Assembly: GCA_907163375.1 (NCBI GenBank) | Contig: CAJQUW010005533.1 | Location: 273,001-337,000, forward strand | Origin: Prostheceraeus crozeri | Lineage: Eukaryota; Platyhelminthes; Polycladida; Euryleptidae | Direction of reading: 5' to 3' | DNA: 64,000 nucleotides | Shown: piece after piece, positions 49,973 through 63,400 of the stretch | Layout of the letters: each line of letters opens with the position of its first letter | Position numbering within the stretch: position 1 is the first letter of the stretch | Notes under the pieces: generated by a model | What the model was told of the DNA's origin: nothing | The model's input: the letters and a program-made list of their open reading frames with translations, nothing else | The model's database searches: none | Made by a program: the position numbers and the translations under genes

Positions 49973-51509
49973 ATGTCTCGCAAGCGTCAATCACTCTCTT
50001 TTGAAATGAAAAGGTCCATCTGTGAGCAGATAGAAAAAAAGTCGAAGACTCAAGCGGAGCTAGCCCGATGCTACGGCTTGTCGAGAACAACAATAAACAC
50101 GATATGGTCGCAACGGGAAAAGTACAAAACGAGCTGTTTCAGTGATAAAACGAAGAAAATGCGGAAAGGAATCTATGAAGATGTTGAACAGGCGCTAATG
50201 ACATGGCTTGTACAAGCACGATCTTTGGGTGCACCGGTAACGGGACCGCTGCTCAAGGAGAAGGCCAATCAATTAGCTGCACAACTCGGACAAACTGACT
50301 TCAAATGCAGTGACGGGTGGTTTGACAGATTCAAGGCCCGACATGATGTGACTTTTCGAATCGTCAGTGGAGAATCAAACGATGCTCCACAAGCTGCTAT
50401 TGATGACTGGCAGAAGAAATTGCCTGCGATCCTGGCTGGCTTTGATCCATGCGATGTTTTCAACGCAGACGAAACGGCCCTTTTCTTTCAACTGCTTCCA
50501 AGTAAAACTTTTACCTACAAAGGTGATCCACGCCATGGAGGGAAAAATAGCAAGCAACGTTTGACTCTGATGATTGGCACAAACATGGATGGATCTGAGA
50601 AACTCCCCATTTTGGCTATAGGAAAGTCAGCCAAGCCTCGTTGTTTTCAAAACGTCAAAAAGCTGCCAGTAACTTACCGAAACAATAAGAAGGCATGGAT
50701 GACGAGCACGTTATTCCGAGAATGGATTGAGAATCTTGACAATTACTTCGGCAAGAAAAAGCGGCGCATTCTACTCATCGTTGACAATTGTTCCTCGCAT
50801 GATCCTGCTCTTTCTACTTCCCTGAAGAACATTGATCTCAAATTTCTACCCCCAAATTGCACAAGTCACCTCCAGCCATGTGACCTTGGCATCATAAAAA
50901 ATCTGAAAGTTCATTACCGACGTCGTCTTTCACGGAAACTATTGGAGGCCATCGAAAACAATGGAGCGGACAATTTCCATGTGGACATTCTTCAGTGTTT
51001 GCGGTGGATCCGAACTGTGTGGGAAAATGAAGTAAGTCAGGACAACGATAGCTAACTGCTTCCACAAAGCTGGATTCACTAGGGAGAAGGAAGTTGAAGA
51101 AATCAATGTAGACCCTCCTGAAGCTGAGGATGCTTTAAGAGATCTTGGAAACATTTTCGAACGCATGCGTAGCTTTGACTTTGTGGTTTCTGGCTCCGCC
51201 GAAGACTTCGCCAGTGCTGATGACATTGTCTACACGACTCAAGCGCTGTCTGACAGAGAGATAGCGCGAAGTATAAGAAACGATCAGGATATGTGTGAGT
51301 CCAGCAGTGATGAAGACGAAGTAAGTGCATCTTTGCCACCACCGACTTCGACTGAAGCGAAGGAAGCAATTTCTACTCTTCAGCGCTACCTTGAGTTCGC
51401 TGGAGCTAGTGACGAATTATTCCTATCATTAAGCAAAGTAGACAGCTACGTACATCATTTGCCACACAAAAAGCAGACTCTTGTAACTTCCTTCTTTAAA
51501 CCACTGTGA
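49973..51509 (+). pseudogene. Tigger transposase, copy 1, one frameshift
   Basis: I start at the ATG of MSRKRQSLSF (49973), the usual Tigger start; an upstream in-frame ATG lies at 49931. Residues 5-57 form a Psq-type helix-turn-helix (AELARCYGLSRTTINTIW). Residues about 65-130 form the CENP-B-type second DNA-binding domain (CSDGWFDRFKARHDV). The nuclease carries D166 (NADET), D271 (LLIVDNCSSH) and D304 (HLQPCDLGIIKNLK), a DD32D set typical of the pogo group. An extra G at about 51041 ends the frame at 51055. The remaining C-terminal part reads in another frame to the TGA at 51509. Copy 2 lacks this extra base. Confidence 0.93.
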
Positions 51510-51822
51510 ATATTTAGCTATAAGAGGCTAAAGCCTAGCCAAAGTTTGCATATGAATTTGATTATGACACCTGTAATTTGTAGACCTATTTGCAATTTGT
51601 GCTGCCAGTGATTTGCAATGACTTATGCTTTAAGATTATGATTTATATGCATGTCTCTAATCATGATTATTTAAGTGTTTTTGTGTCAAATTACTTGTTC
51701 TGATCATGCCACATCAAAAAAGTAAGTGTATAGAGGCAGTCTAGATAACAAAATATGGGAAAATGCCTTACCCTGGATATAACGTACATCGGATATAACG
51801 GACATTTTTTTTATTCCCGTGA
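51510..51822. other. Tigger copy 1 3' untranslated region
   Basis: AT-rich sequence between the transposase stop and the right TIR. It has two subterminal TATAACGKACA words near its end and no other gene. Confidence 0.5.
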
Positions 51823-51848
51823 GTGTACGTTATAGCGGGATTATACTG
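51823..51848 (-). repeat. Tigger copy 1 right TIR
   Basis: The reverse complement starts CAGTATAATCCCGC and matches the left end at 25 of 26 bases. Confidence 0.92.
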
Positions 51849-53949
51849 TATTACAATTTTCCCACTATTCTATACAATTTCCATTGAATTCTAGAAGATA
51901 TGGTATGGACATTTATTATGAAAGATAAGAGACCATGCCTTCAAGATTTTTCAAGTTTTAACTGACTATCACACGACAATTTAGAACGCAAAGAAAATTA
52001 TATTTCGTCTATGCTTGACAAGAGCTTCAGAGCAACTTTTCAATTTTTCTAGCCTACTATAAAACCCAATATCTGGATCCTAAAATAGCTTGATAGATCA
52101 AATATTCACTAACTAGAAAATGTTACTAGAGAGCTACGTTCACACTGGAAACATTGAGGTAAATACCACTGATCACCGATTCCAATACATGTTCATACAC
52201 ACCGGGTGTCGCAAACCAATAAAGAAAGACAGAACCCTACTGGGAATGTCCGCTGAAGCTAACAGAGTCAAATTTATTGATTTCTTCAAATCAAAAATAA
52301 TTAGATAGCATTGGAACTGGGATAAGGGCTTCAACATTATACGAAAATTTCCTGCTTAAAATTTGGAGTGCATGCCAATCGACTTTTCCCCAAATTCAAC
52401 TTTCACGAAAGAGAGCAAAAAATAATAACTAGATCGATACTGATACTGAATGCTGGAAAAAACGCAATAAAAAGTAAGCTTTGTATAAAGATTACAAGAA
52501 TAGTCAAACTCAAAGTGACAAAGAAGAGTATGACAAATGCAGCAAGTATTGCAAGTCACTTATTAAACGTGAAAAAGAAAGTTTTAAAAGGATATGATTG
52601 ATCAGTGTGAACCAAATAATAGGCAGGATAATCCCTGCCCACAAAAAGGGGTCAAGATCACAAATAAATAACTATAGACCGATTTCTTACCTTAGCTACA
52701 TAGAGAAAATCATTTAAAAGACTATACACTCAAGATTATACAAGTATTATCACTTGGATAAAATGAACTTTTTTACGACAATCAATTCGGTTTTAGAGAA
52801 AATCGCTGAGCTGAATTGTTCTTTCTATCTGAAAAGAATATAATATACAAAGCAATAGCATTGCAATGATGATATCAACAGATTTCCAAATAGATTTTGA
52901 AGTAATAAGATACGATATACGCCTAAAAAGATGAGAACATTTGGGAGTATGACAATGCATTCTAAATTGGCTTAAGTCATGCCTAAATCAAAGAAGTCAT
53001 CACACATTGGTAGATGGTGTTGCGTCCAAAACGCTTGCTCTGGGTCTCTAGCAGATGAGACAGAGTCAGACTTTGAAAATGGGAGCTACTCTTCTTTGTA
53101 ACGTGCAACTGGCTTGACTAATGCCATCAATCAAAATACTTTATCCTCCAATGAATGGAATAATGGATCCACTTCTGACATATTACCAGACAGTGTGGCA
53201 TCCCAAACAGTCAGCAAGCAGAGATACATTGACTATCATGTTCACTAAAACTACCTTGATACCGCCTGGGAAAGGTATTTGGAGACCCAACCACTTCGCC
53301 CTATAGCTACGAATCATAGCGATATGTTTCCTGTCACTGTAGGTGATGACGAAGTGGAGTTCAGATGTGACATGGGCGCCAACGTGGCGAGTGATGGTGG
53401 ATCGATGGATGAAGAGCCTCTTGTAGACAGTCTCAGGTAGACCCGTTTCTATTATGAAGTCATGTTGAGCAATGCAAAATTGAAGAGTGCTACGCGTTCG
53501 GGACAACCGACGCGCCGCAAGTCTGGGCAGCGACGAAGAGTATGCGAAGAACCGAAGAAATAAGGAAGTAAGGTCCTTCTTGCATAGTGATTTGAAGATT
53601 ACGGTGACATTGCTTAGAATCTCTCTATATTTCCTGATGTGTTCACGCATGTTGAAAAAAAGCAAAAGTAAACTCTTCCTTTGTTATTTATATTTTTAAA
53701 AAAATCCAATTAAAAACCCGACGTTTCGTTCGCCAATGACTTAGTAACTTAGTCATTGGAACTTCTTGCCACTTTTGTTGCATATCCACATAATACACGG
53801 TATATTTTCATCTAGCTTTAAAGAATTCCATTAGAACTATCATAGAAGCATAGAAGCGCACGGATTAAGCATGATGAGTTACTTGCAAGTGTTGGCAAGA
53901 TAAAATGAAAAGAAGTCTATGTAAGTCCGTTTCAAATTCTTTGGCACTA

Positions 53950-53975
53950 CAGTATAATCCCGTTATAACGTACAC
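53950..53975 (+). repeat. Tigger copy 2 left TIR
   Basis: Identical to the left TIR of copy 1. Confidence 0.92.
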
Positions 53976-54137
53976 CGGATATAACGTACACTCGGTTATA
54001 ACGGACACATAAAATATTCCCGGCAAAATTTCCTATCTGACCCATATTAAAACACACTGGTTATAGCGTACATGGCTATAACGTACAATTGGATATAACG
54101 GACACAAATTTCACTCCGATGGAAATTTAACGTACAA
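53962..54137. repeat. Tigger copy 2 subterminal repeat cluster
   Basis: The same series of TATAACGKACA-like words as in copy 1, unchanged. Confidence 0.7.
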
Positions 54138-54312
54138 GTCCGCTTGTACTTATCTCATAGTTCCTGACAGTAGTAGATTTTCTCAGCAATATTTCTTTGT
54201 AGAAGTGTTAGAAGTACAACCAACCAATGAAATTCTCGCCAGAAAATTTGAAATTATCGAGAGATTCGCCATGTTGATATCAGAGCAAACTTTTATATCT
54301 CAGCGTTCAAGC

Positions 54313-55847
54313 ATGTCTCGCAAGCGTCAATCACTCTCTTTTGAAATGAAAAGGTCCATCTGTGAGCAGATAGAAAAAAAGTCGAAGACTCAAGCGGAGC
54401 TAGCCCGATGCTACGGCTTGTCGAGAACAACAATAAACACGATATGGTCGCAACGGGAAAAGTACAAAACGAGCTGTTTCAGTGATAAAACGAAGAAAAT
54501 GCGGAAAGGAATCTATGAAGATGTTGAACAGGCGCTAATGACATGGCTTGTACAAGCACGATCTTTGGGTGCACCGGTAACGGGACCGCTGCTCAAGGAG
54601 AAGGCCAATCAATTAGCTGCACAACTCGGACAAACTGACTTCAAATGCAGTGACGGGTGGTTTGACAGATTCAAGGCCCGACATGACGTGACTTTTCGAA
54701 TCGTCAGTGGAGAATCAAACGATGCTCCACAAGCTGCTATTGATGACTGGCAGAAGAAATTGCCTGCGATCCTGGCTGGCTTTGATCCATGCGATGTTTT
54801 CAACGCAGACGAAACGGCCCTTTTCTTTCAACTGCTTCCAAGTAAAACTTTTACCTACAAAGGTGATCCATGCCATGGAGGGAAAAATAGCAAGCAACGT
54901 TTGACTCTGATGATTGGCACAAACATGGATGGATCTGAGAAACTCCCCATTTTGGCTATAGGAAAGTCAGCCAAGCCTCGTTGTTTTCAAAACGTCAAAA
55001 AGCTGCCAGTGACTTACCGAAACAATAAGAAGGCATGGATGACGAGCACGTTATTCCGAGAATGGATTGAGAATCTTGACAATTACTTCGGCAAGAAAAA
55101 GCGGCGCATTCTACTCATCGTTGACAATTGTTCCTCGCATGATCCTGCTCTTTCTACTTCCCTGAAGAACATTGATCTCAAATTTCTACCCCCAAATTGC
55201 ACAAGTCACCTCCAGCCATGTGACCTTGGCATCATAAAAAATCTGAAAGTTCATTACCGACGTCGTCTTTCACGGAAACTATTGGAGGCCATCGAAAACA
55301 ATGGAGCGGACAATTTCCATGTGGACATTCTTCAGTGTTTGCGGTGGATCCGAACTGTGTGGGAAAATGAAGTAAGTCAGACAACGATAGCTAACTGCTT
55401 CCACAAAGCTGGATTCACTAGGGAGAAGGAAGTTGAAGAAATCAATGTAGACCCTCCTGAAGCTGAGGATGCTTTAAGAGATCTTGGAAACATTTTCGAA
55501 CGCATGCGTAGCTTTGACTTTGTGGTTTCTGGCTCCGCCGAAGCTTCGCCAGTGCTGATGACATTGTCTACACGACTCAAGCGCTGTCTGACAGAGAGAT
55601 AGCGCGAAGTATAAGAAACGATCAGGATATGTGTGAGTCCAGCAGTGATGAAGACGAAGTAAGTGCATCTTTGCCACCACCGACTTCGACTGAAGCGAAG
55701 GAAGCAATTTCTACTCTTCAGCGCTACCTTGAGTTCGCTGGAGCTAGTGACGAATTATTCCTATCATTAAGCAAAGTAGACAGCTACGTACATCATTTGC
55801 CACACAAAAAGCAGACTCTTGTAACTTCCTTCTTTAAACCACTGTGA
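54313..55847 (+). pseudogene. Tigger transposase, copy 2, one frameshift
   Basis: Same domain order as copy 1, and the same three catalytic aspartates are kept. The main frame runs 429 residues from MSRKRQSLSF and so retains more of the C-terminus than copy 1 (360 residues). One A is missing at about 55544 (GAAGCTTC where copy 1 has GAAGACTTC). This shifts the end of the protein and gives a stop at 55602. The normal C-terminal frame continues to 55847. Codon 187 is Cys (TGC) where copy 1 has Arg (CGC). The DNA-binding and nuclease domains are uninterrupted, so partial function cannot be excluded; I call it a pseudogene because the last ~80 residues are lost. Confidence 0.9.
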
Positions 55848-56161
55848 ATATTTAGCTATAAGAGGCTAAAGCCTAGCCAAAGTTTGCATATGAATTTGAT
55901 TATGACACCTGTAATTTGTAGACCTATTTGCAATTTGTGCTGCCAGTGATTTGCAATGACTTATGCTTTAAGATTATGATTTATATGCATGTCTCTAATC
56001 ATGATTATTTAAGTGTTTTTTGTGTCAAATTACTTGTTCTGATCATGCCACATCAAAAAAGTAAGTGTATAGAGGCAGTCTAGATAACAAAATATGGGAA
56101 AATGCCTTACCCTGGATATAACGTACATCGGATATAACGGACATTTTTTTTATTCCCGTGA
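55848..56161. other. Tigger copy 2 3' untranslated region
   Basis: The same as in copy 1 except for one extra T in the run at about 56018. No gene. Confidence 0.5.
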
Positions 56162-56187
56162 GTGTACGTTATAGCGCGACTATACTG
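56162..56187 (-). repeat. Tigger copy 2 right TIR, eroded
   Basis: It has three mismatches to the left TIR, against one in copy 1. The outer part reads GCGCGACTATACTG instead of GCGGGATTATACTG. Confidence 0.9.
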
Positions 56188-57484
56188 TATTACAATTTTC
56201 CCACTATTCTATACAATTTCCATTGAATTCTAGAAGATATGGTATGGACATTTATTATGAAAGATAAGAGACCATGCCTTCAACATTTTTCAAGTTTTAA
56301 CTGACTATCACACGACAATTTAGAACGCAAAGCAAATTATATTTCGTCTATGCTTTGACAAGAGCTTCAGAGCAACTTTTCAATTTTTCTAGCCTACTAT
56401 AAACCCAATATCTGGATCCTAAAATAGCTTGATAGATCAAATATTCACTAACTAGAAAATGTTACTAGAGAGCTACGTTCACACTGGAAACATTGAGGTA
56501 AATACCACTGATCACCGATTCCAATACATGTTCATACACACCGGGTGTCGCAAACCAATAAAGAAAGACAGAACCCTACTGGGAATGTCCGCTGAAGCTA
56601 ACAGAGTCAAATTTATTGATTTCTTCAAATCAAAAATAATTAGATAGCATTGGAACTGGGATAAGGGCTTCAACATTATACGAAAATTTCCTGCTTAAAA
56701 TTTGGAGTGCATGCCAATCGACTTTTCCCCAAATTCAACTTTCACGAAAGAGAGCAAAAAATAATAACTAGATCGATACTGATACTGAATGCTGGAAAAC
56801 ACGCAATAAAAAGTAAGCTTTGTATAAAGATTACAAGAATAGTCAAACTCAAAGTGACAAAGAAGAGTATGACAAATGCAGCAAGTATTGCAAGTCACTT
56901 ATTAAACGTAAAAAAGAAAGTTTTAAAAGGATATGATTGATCAGTGTGAACCAATTAATAAGCAGGATAATCCCTGCCCACAAAAAGGGGTCAAGATCAC
57001 AAATAAATAACTATAGACCGATTTCTTACCTTAGCTACATAGAGAAAATCATTTAAAAGACTATACACTCAAGATTATACAAGTATTATCACTTGGATAA
57101 AATGAACTTTTTCACGAGAATCAATTCGGTTTTAGAGAAAATCGCTGAGCTGCATTGATCTTTCTATCTGAAAAGAATAAAATATACAAAGCAATAGCAT
57201 TGCAATGATGATATCAACAGATTTCCAAATAGATTTTGAAGTAATAAGATACGATATACGCCTGAAAAGATGAGAACATTTGGGAGTACGACAATGCATT
57301 CTAAATTGGCTTAAGTCATGCCTAAATCAAAGAAGTCATCACACATTGGTAGATGGTGTTGCGTCCAAAACGCTTGCTCTGGGTCTCTAGCACATGAGAC
57401 AGAGTCAGACTTTGAAAATGGGAGCTACTCTTCTTTGTAGCGTGCAATTGGCTTGACTAATGCCATCAATCAAAATACTTTATC

Positions 57485-60400
57485 CTCCAATGAATGGAAT
57501 AATGGATCCACTTCTGACATATTACCAGACAGTGTGGCATCCCAAACAGTCAGCAAGCAGAGATACATTGACTATCATGTTCACTAAAACTACCTTGATA
57601 CCGCCTGGGAAAGGTATTTGGAGACCCAACCACTTCGTCCCTATAGCTACGAATCATAGCGATATGTTTCCTGTCACTGTAGGTGATGACGAAGTGGAGT
57701 TCAGATGTGACATGGGCGCCAACGTGGCGAGTGATGGTGGATCGATGGATGAAGAGCCTCTTGTAGACAGGCCTCAGGTAGACCCGTTTCTATTATGAAG
57801 TCATGTTGAGCAATGCAAAATTGAAGAGTGCTACGCGTTCGGGACAACCGACGCGCCGCAAGTCTGGGCAGTGACGAAGAGTATGCGAAGAACCGAAGAA
57901 ATAAGGAAGTAAGGTCCTTCTTGCATAGTGATTTGAAGATTACGGTGACATTGCTTAGAATCTCTCTATATTTCCTGATGTGTTCACGCATGTTGAAAAA
58001 AAGCAAAAGTAAACTCTTCCTTTGTTATTTATATTTTTAAAAAAATCCAATTAAAAACCCGACGTTTCGTTCGCCAATGACTTAGTAACTTAGTCATTGG
58101 AACTTCTTGCCACTTTTTGTTGCATATCCACATAATACACGGTATATTTTCATCTAGCTTTAAAGAATTCCATTAGAACTATCATAGAAGCATAGAAGCG
58201 CACGGATTAAGCATGATGAGTTACTTGCAAGTGTTGGCAAGATAAAATGAAAAGAAGTCTATGTAAGTCCGTTTCAAATTCTTTGGCACTATTACAATTT
58301 TCCCACTATTCTATACAATTTCCATTGAATTCTAGAAGATATGGTATGGACATTTATTATGAAAGATAAGAGACCATGCCTTCAAGATTTTTCAAGTTTT
58401 AACTGACTATCACACGACAATTTAGAACGCAAAGCAAATTATATTTCGTCTATGCTTTGACAAGAGCTTCAGAGCAACTTTTCAATTTTTCTAGCCTACT
58501 ATAAACCCAATATCTGGATCCTAAAATAGCTTGATAGATCAAATATTCACTAACTAGAAAATGTTACTAGAGAGCTACGTTCACACTGGAAACATTGAGG
58601 TAAATACCACTGATCACCGATTCCAATACATGTTCATACACACCGGGTGTCGCAAACCAATAAAGAAAGACAGAACCCTACTGGGAATGTCCGCTGAAGC
58701 TAACAGAGTCAAATTTATTGATTTCTTCAAATCAAAAATAATTAGATAGCATTGGAACTGGGATAAGGGCTTCAACATTATACGAAAATTTCCTGCTTAA
58801 AATTTGGAGTGCATGCCAATCGACTTTTCCCCAAATTCAACTTTCACGAAAGAGAGCAAAAAATAATAACTAGATCGATACTGATACTGAATGCTGGAAA
58901 ACACGCAATAAAAAGTAAGCTTTGTATAAAGATTACAAGAATAGTCAAACTCAAAGTGACAAAGAAGAGTATGACAAATGCAGCAAGTATTGCAAGTCAC
59001 TTATTAAACGTAAAAAAGAAAGTTTTAAAAGGATATGATTGATCAGTGTGAACCAATTAATAAGCAGGATAATCCCTGCCCACAAAAAGGGGTCAAGATC
59101 ACAAATAAATAACTATAGACCGATTTCTTACCTTAGCTACATAGAGAAAATCATTTAAAAGACTATACACTCAAGATTATACAAGTATTATCACTTGGAT
59201 AAAATGAACTTTTTCACGAGAATCAATTCGGTTTTAGAGAAAATCGCTGAGCTGCATTGATCTTTCTATCTGAAAAGAATAAAATATACAAAGCAATAGC
59301 ATTGCAATGATGATATCAACAGATTTCCAAATAGATTTTGAAGTAATAAGATACGATATACGCCTGAAAAGATGAGAACATTTGGGAGTACGACAATGCA
59401 TTCTAAATTGGCTTAAGTCATGCCTAAATCAAAGAAGTCATCACACATTGGTAGATGGTGTTGCGTCCAAAACGCTTGCTCTGGGTCTCTAGCACATGAG
59501 ACAGAGTCAGACTTTGAAAATGGGAGCTACTCTTCTTTGTAGCGTGCAATTGGCTTGACTAATGCCATCAATCAAAATACTTTATCCTCCAATGAATGGA
59601 ATAATGGATCCACTTCTGACATATTACCAGACAGTGTGGCATCCCAAACAGTCAGCAAGCAGAGATACATTGACTATCATGTTCACTAAAACTACCTTGA
59701 TACCGCCTGGGAAAGGTATTTGGAGACCCAACCACTTCGTCCCTATAGCTACGAATCATAGCGATATGTTTCCTGTCACTGTAGGTGATGACGAAGTGGA
59801 GTTCAGATGTGACATGGGCGCCAACGTGGCGAGTGATGGTGGATCGATGGATGAAGAGCCTCTTGTAGACAGGCCTCAGGTAGACCCGTTTCTATTATGA
59901 AGTCATGTTGAGCAATGCAAAATTGAAGAGTGCTACGCGTTCGGGACAACCGACGCGCCGCAAGTCTGGGCAGTGACGAAGAGTATGCGAAGAACCGAAG
60001 AAATAAGGAAGTAAGGTCCTTCTTGCATAGTGATTTGAAGATTACGGTGACATTGCTTAGAATCTCTCTATATTTCCTGATGTGTTCACGCATGTTGAAA
60101 AAAAGCAAAAGTAAACTCTTCCTTTGTTATTTATATTTTTAAAAAAATCCAATTAAAAACCCGACGTTTCGTTCGCCAATGACTTAGTAACTTAGTCATT
60201 GGAACTTCTTGCCACTTTTGTTGCATATCCACATAATACACGGTATATTTTCATCTAGCTTTAAAGAATTCCATTAGAACTATCATAGAAGCATAGAAGC
60301 GCACGGATTAAGCATGATGAGTTACTTGCAAGTGTTGGCAAGATAAAATGAAAAGAAGTCTATGTAAGTCCGTTTCAAATTCTTTGGCACTATTACAATT

Positions 60401-63400
60401 TTCCCACTATTCTATACAATTTCCATTGAATTCTAGAAGATATGGTATGGACATTTATTATGAAAGATAAGAGACCATGCCTTCAAGATTTTTCAAGTTT
60501 TAACTGACTATCACACGACAATTTAGAACGCAAAGCAAATTATATTTCGTCTATGCTTTGACAAGAGCTTCAGAGCAACTTTTCAATTTTTCTAGCCTAC
60601 TATAAACCCAATATCTGGATCCTAAAATAGCTTGATAGATCAAATATTCACTAACTAGAAAATGTTACTAGAGAGCTACGTTCACACTGGAAACATTGAG
60701 GTAAATACGACTGATCACCGATTCCAATACATGTTCATACACACCGGGTGTCGCAAACCAATAAAGAAAGACAGAACCCTACTGGGAATGTCCGCTGAAG
60801 CTAACAGAGTCAAATTTATTGATTTCTTCAAATCAAAAATAATTAGATAGCATTGGAACTGGGATAAGGGCTTCAACATTATACGAAAATTTCCTGCTTA
60901 AAATTTGGAGTGCATGCCAATCGACTTTTCCCCAAATTCAACTTTCACGAAAGAGAGCAAAAAATAATAACTAGATCGATACTGATACTGAATGCTGGAA
61001 AACACGCAATAAAAAGTAAGCTTTGTATAAAGATTACAAGAATAGTCAAACTCAAAGTGACAAAGAAGAGTATGACAAATGCAGCAAGTATTGCAAGTCA
61101 CTTATTAAACGTAAAAAAGAAAGTTTTAAAAGGATATGATTGATCAGTGTGAACCAATTAATAAGCAGGATAATCCCTGCCCACAAAAAGGGGTCAAGAT
61201 CACAAATAAATAACTATAGACCGATTTCTTACCTTAGCTACATAGAGAAAATCATTTAAAAGACTATACACTCAAGATTATACAAGTATTATCACTTGGA
61301 TAAAATGAACTTTTTTACGAAAATCAATTCGGTTTTAGAGAAAATCGCTGAGCTGCATTGTTCTTTCTATCTGAAAAGAATAAAATATACAAAGCAATAG
61401 CATTGCAATGATGATATCAACAGATTTCCAAATAGATTTTGAAGTAATAAGATACGATATACGCCTAAAAAGATGAGAACATTTGGGAGTACGACAATGC
61501 ATTCTAAATTGGCTTAAGTCATGCCTAAATCAAAGAAGTCATCACACATTGGTAGATGGTGTTGCGTCCAAAACGCTTGCTCTGGGTCTCTAGCACATGA
61601 GACAGAGTCAGACTTTGAAAATGGGAGCTACTCTTCTTTGTAGCGTACAATTGGCTTGACTAATGCCATCAATCAAAATACTTTATCCTCCAATGAATGG
61701 AATAATGGATCCACTTCTGACATATTACCAGACAGTGGGGCATCCCAAACAGTCAGCAAGCAGAGATACATTGACTATCATGTTCACTAAAACTACCTTG
61801 ATACCGCCTGGGAAAGGTATTTGGAGACCCAACCACTTCGTCCCTATAGCTACGAATCATAGCGATATGTTTCCTGTCGCTGTAGGTGATGACGAAGTGG
61901 AGTTCAGATGTGACATGGGCGCCAACGTGGCGAGTGATGGTGGATCGATGGATGAAGAGCCTCTTGTAGACAGGCCTCAGGTAGACCAGTTTCTATTATG
62001 AAGTCATGTTGAGCAATGCAAAATTGAAGAGTGCTACGCGTTCGGGACAACCGACGCGCCGCAAGTCTGGGCAGCGACGAAGAGTATGCGAAGAACCGAA
62101 GAAATAAGGAAGTAAGGTCCTTCTTGCATAGTGATTTGAAGATTACGGTGACATTGCTTAGAATCTCTCTATATTTCCTGATGTGTTCACGCATGTTGAA
62201 AAAAAGCAAAAGTAAACTCTTCCTTTGTTATTTATATTTTTAAAAAAATCCAATTAAAAACCCGACGTTTCGTTCGCCAATGACTTAGTAACTTAGTCAT
62301 TGGAACTTCTTGCCACTTTTGTTGCATATCCACATAATACACGGTATATTTTCATCTAGCTTTAAAGAATTCCATTAGAACTATCATAGAAGCATAGAAG
62401 CGCACGGATTAAGCATGATGAGTTACTTGCAAGTGTTGGCAAGATAAAATGAAAAGAAGTCTATGTAAGTCCGTTTCAAATTCTTTGGCACTATTACAAT
62501 TTTCCCACTATTCTATACAATTTCCATTGAATTCTAGAAGATATGGTATGGACATTTATTATGAAAGATAAGAGACCATGCCTTCAAGATTTTTCAAGTT
62601 TTAACTGACTATCACACGACAATTTAGAACGCAAAGCAAATTATATTTCGTCTATGCTTTGACAAGAGCTTCAGAGCAACTTTTCAATTTTTCTAGCCTA
62701 CTATAAACCCAATATCTGGATCCTAAAATAGCTTGATAGATCAAATATTCACTAACTAGAAAATGTTACTAGAGAGCTACGTTCACACTGGAAATATTGA
62801 GGTAAATACCACTGATCATCGATTCCAATACATGTTCATACACACCGGGTGTCGCAAACCAATAAAGAAAGACAGAACCCTACTGGGAATGTCCGCTGAA
62901 GCTAACAGAGTCAAATTTATTGATTTCTTCAAATCAAAAATAATTAGATAGCATTGGAACTGGGATAAGGGCTTCAACATTATACGAAAATTTCCTGCTT
63001 AAAATTTGGAGTGCATGCCAATCGACTTTTCCCCAAATTCAACTTTCACGAAAGAGAGCAAAAAATAATAACTAGATCGATACTGATACTGAATGCTGGA
63101 AAACACGCAATAAAAAGTAAGCTTTGTATAAAGATTACAAGAATAGTCAAACTCAAAGTGACAAAGAAGAGTATGACAAATGCAGCAAGTATTGCAAGTC
63201 ACTTATTAAACGTAAAAAAGAAAATTTTAAAAGGATATGATTGATCAGTGTGAACCAATTAATAAGCAGGATAATCCCTGCCCACAAAAAGGGGTCAAGA
63301 TCACAAATAAATAACTATAGACCGATTTCTTACCTTAGCTACATAGAGAAAATCATTTAAAAGACTATACACTCAAGATTATACAAGTATTATCACTTGG

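Larger units (their letters stand above)
49610..51848 (+). mobile_element. pogo/Tigger DNA transposon, copy 1
   Basis: A 2,239-bp element inserted in a satellite monomer, with TA at 49608-49609 and 51849-51850. Other monomers show the empty site with a single TA. Terminal inverted repeats are 26 bp with one mismatch and start CAGTATAATCCCG. It encodes one CENP-B-like/DDE transposase, now frameshifted. Both ends carry clusters of TATAACGKACA words. Confidence 0.95.
48804..53145 (+). repeat. Satellite unit 20, interrupted by Tigger copy 1
   Basis: A monomer of about 2,101 bp split at GGCACTA|TTAC by a 2,239-bp Tigger with TA duplicated. Its part right of the insertion resembles the unit 18/19 junction: ACGTGAAAAAGAAAG and CTCTAGCAGATGAG both occur there too (about 46125 and 46605). 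Confidence 0.92.
53950..56187 (+). mobile_element. pogo/Tigger DNA transposon, copy 2
   Basis: 2,238 bp, with TA at 53948-53949 and 56188-56189, in the same monomer position and orientation as copy 1. I count about eight differences from copy 1 in total. They include two substitutions in the right TIR, one Arg-to-Cys change in the transposase, silent changes, and three single-base indels. Sharing both site and flanks, it is a duplicate of copy 1 made with the surrounding satellite and not a second insertion. Confidence 0.95.
53146..57484 (+). repeat. Satellite unit 21, interrupted by Tigger copy 2
   Basis: A monomer of about 2,099 bp with the same insertion point as unit 20. The distance between the two Tigger starts is 4,340 bp, one monomer plus one transposon. 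It has the short CTTCGCCC form, and lost bases near 53430 (GACAGTCTCAGG), so it is not identical to unit 20. Confidence 0.92.

Noticed and set aside
49610-56187. Two independent Tigger insertions
   Set aside because: Both have the same insertion base, orientation and near-identical flanks, which is explained by one insertion followed by duplication.
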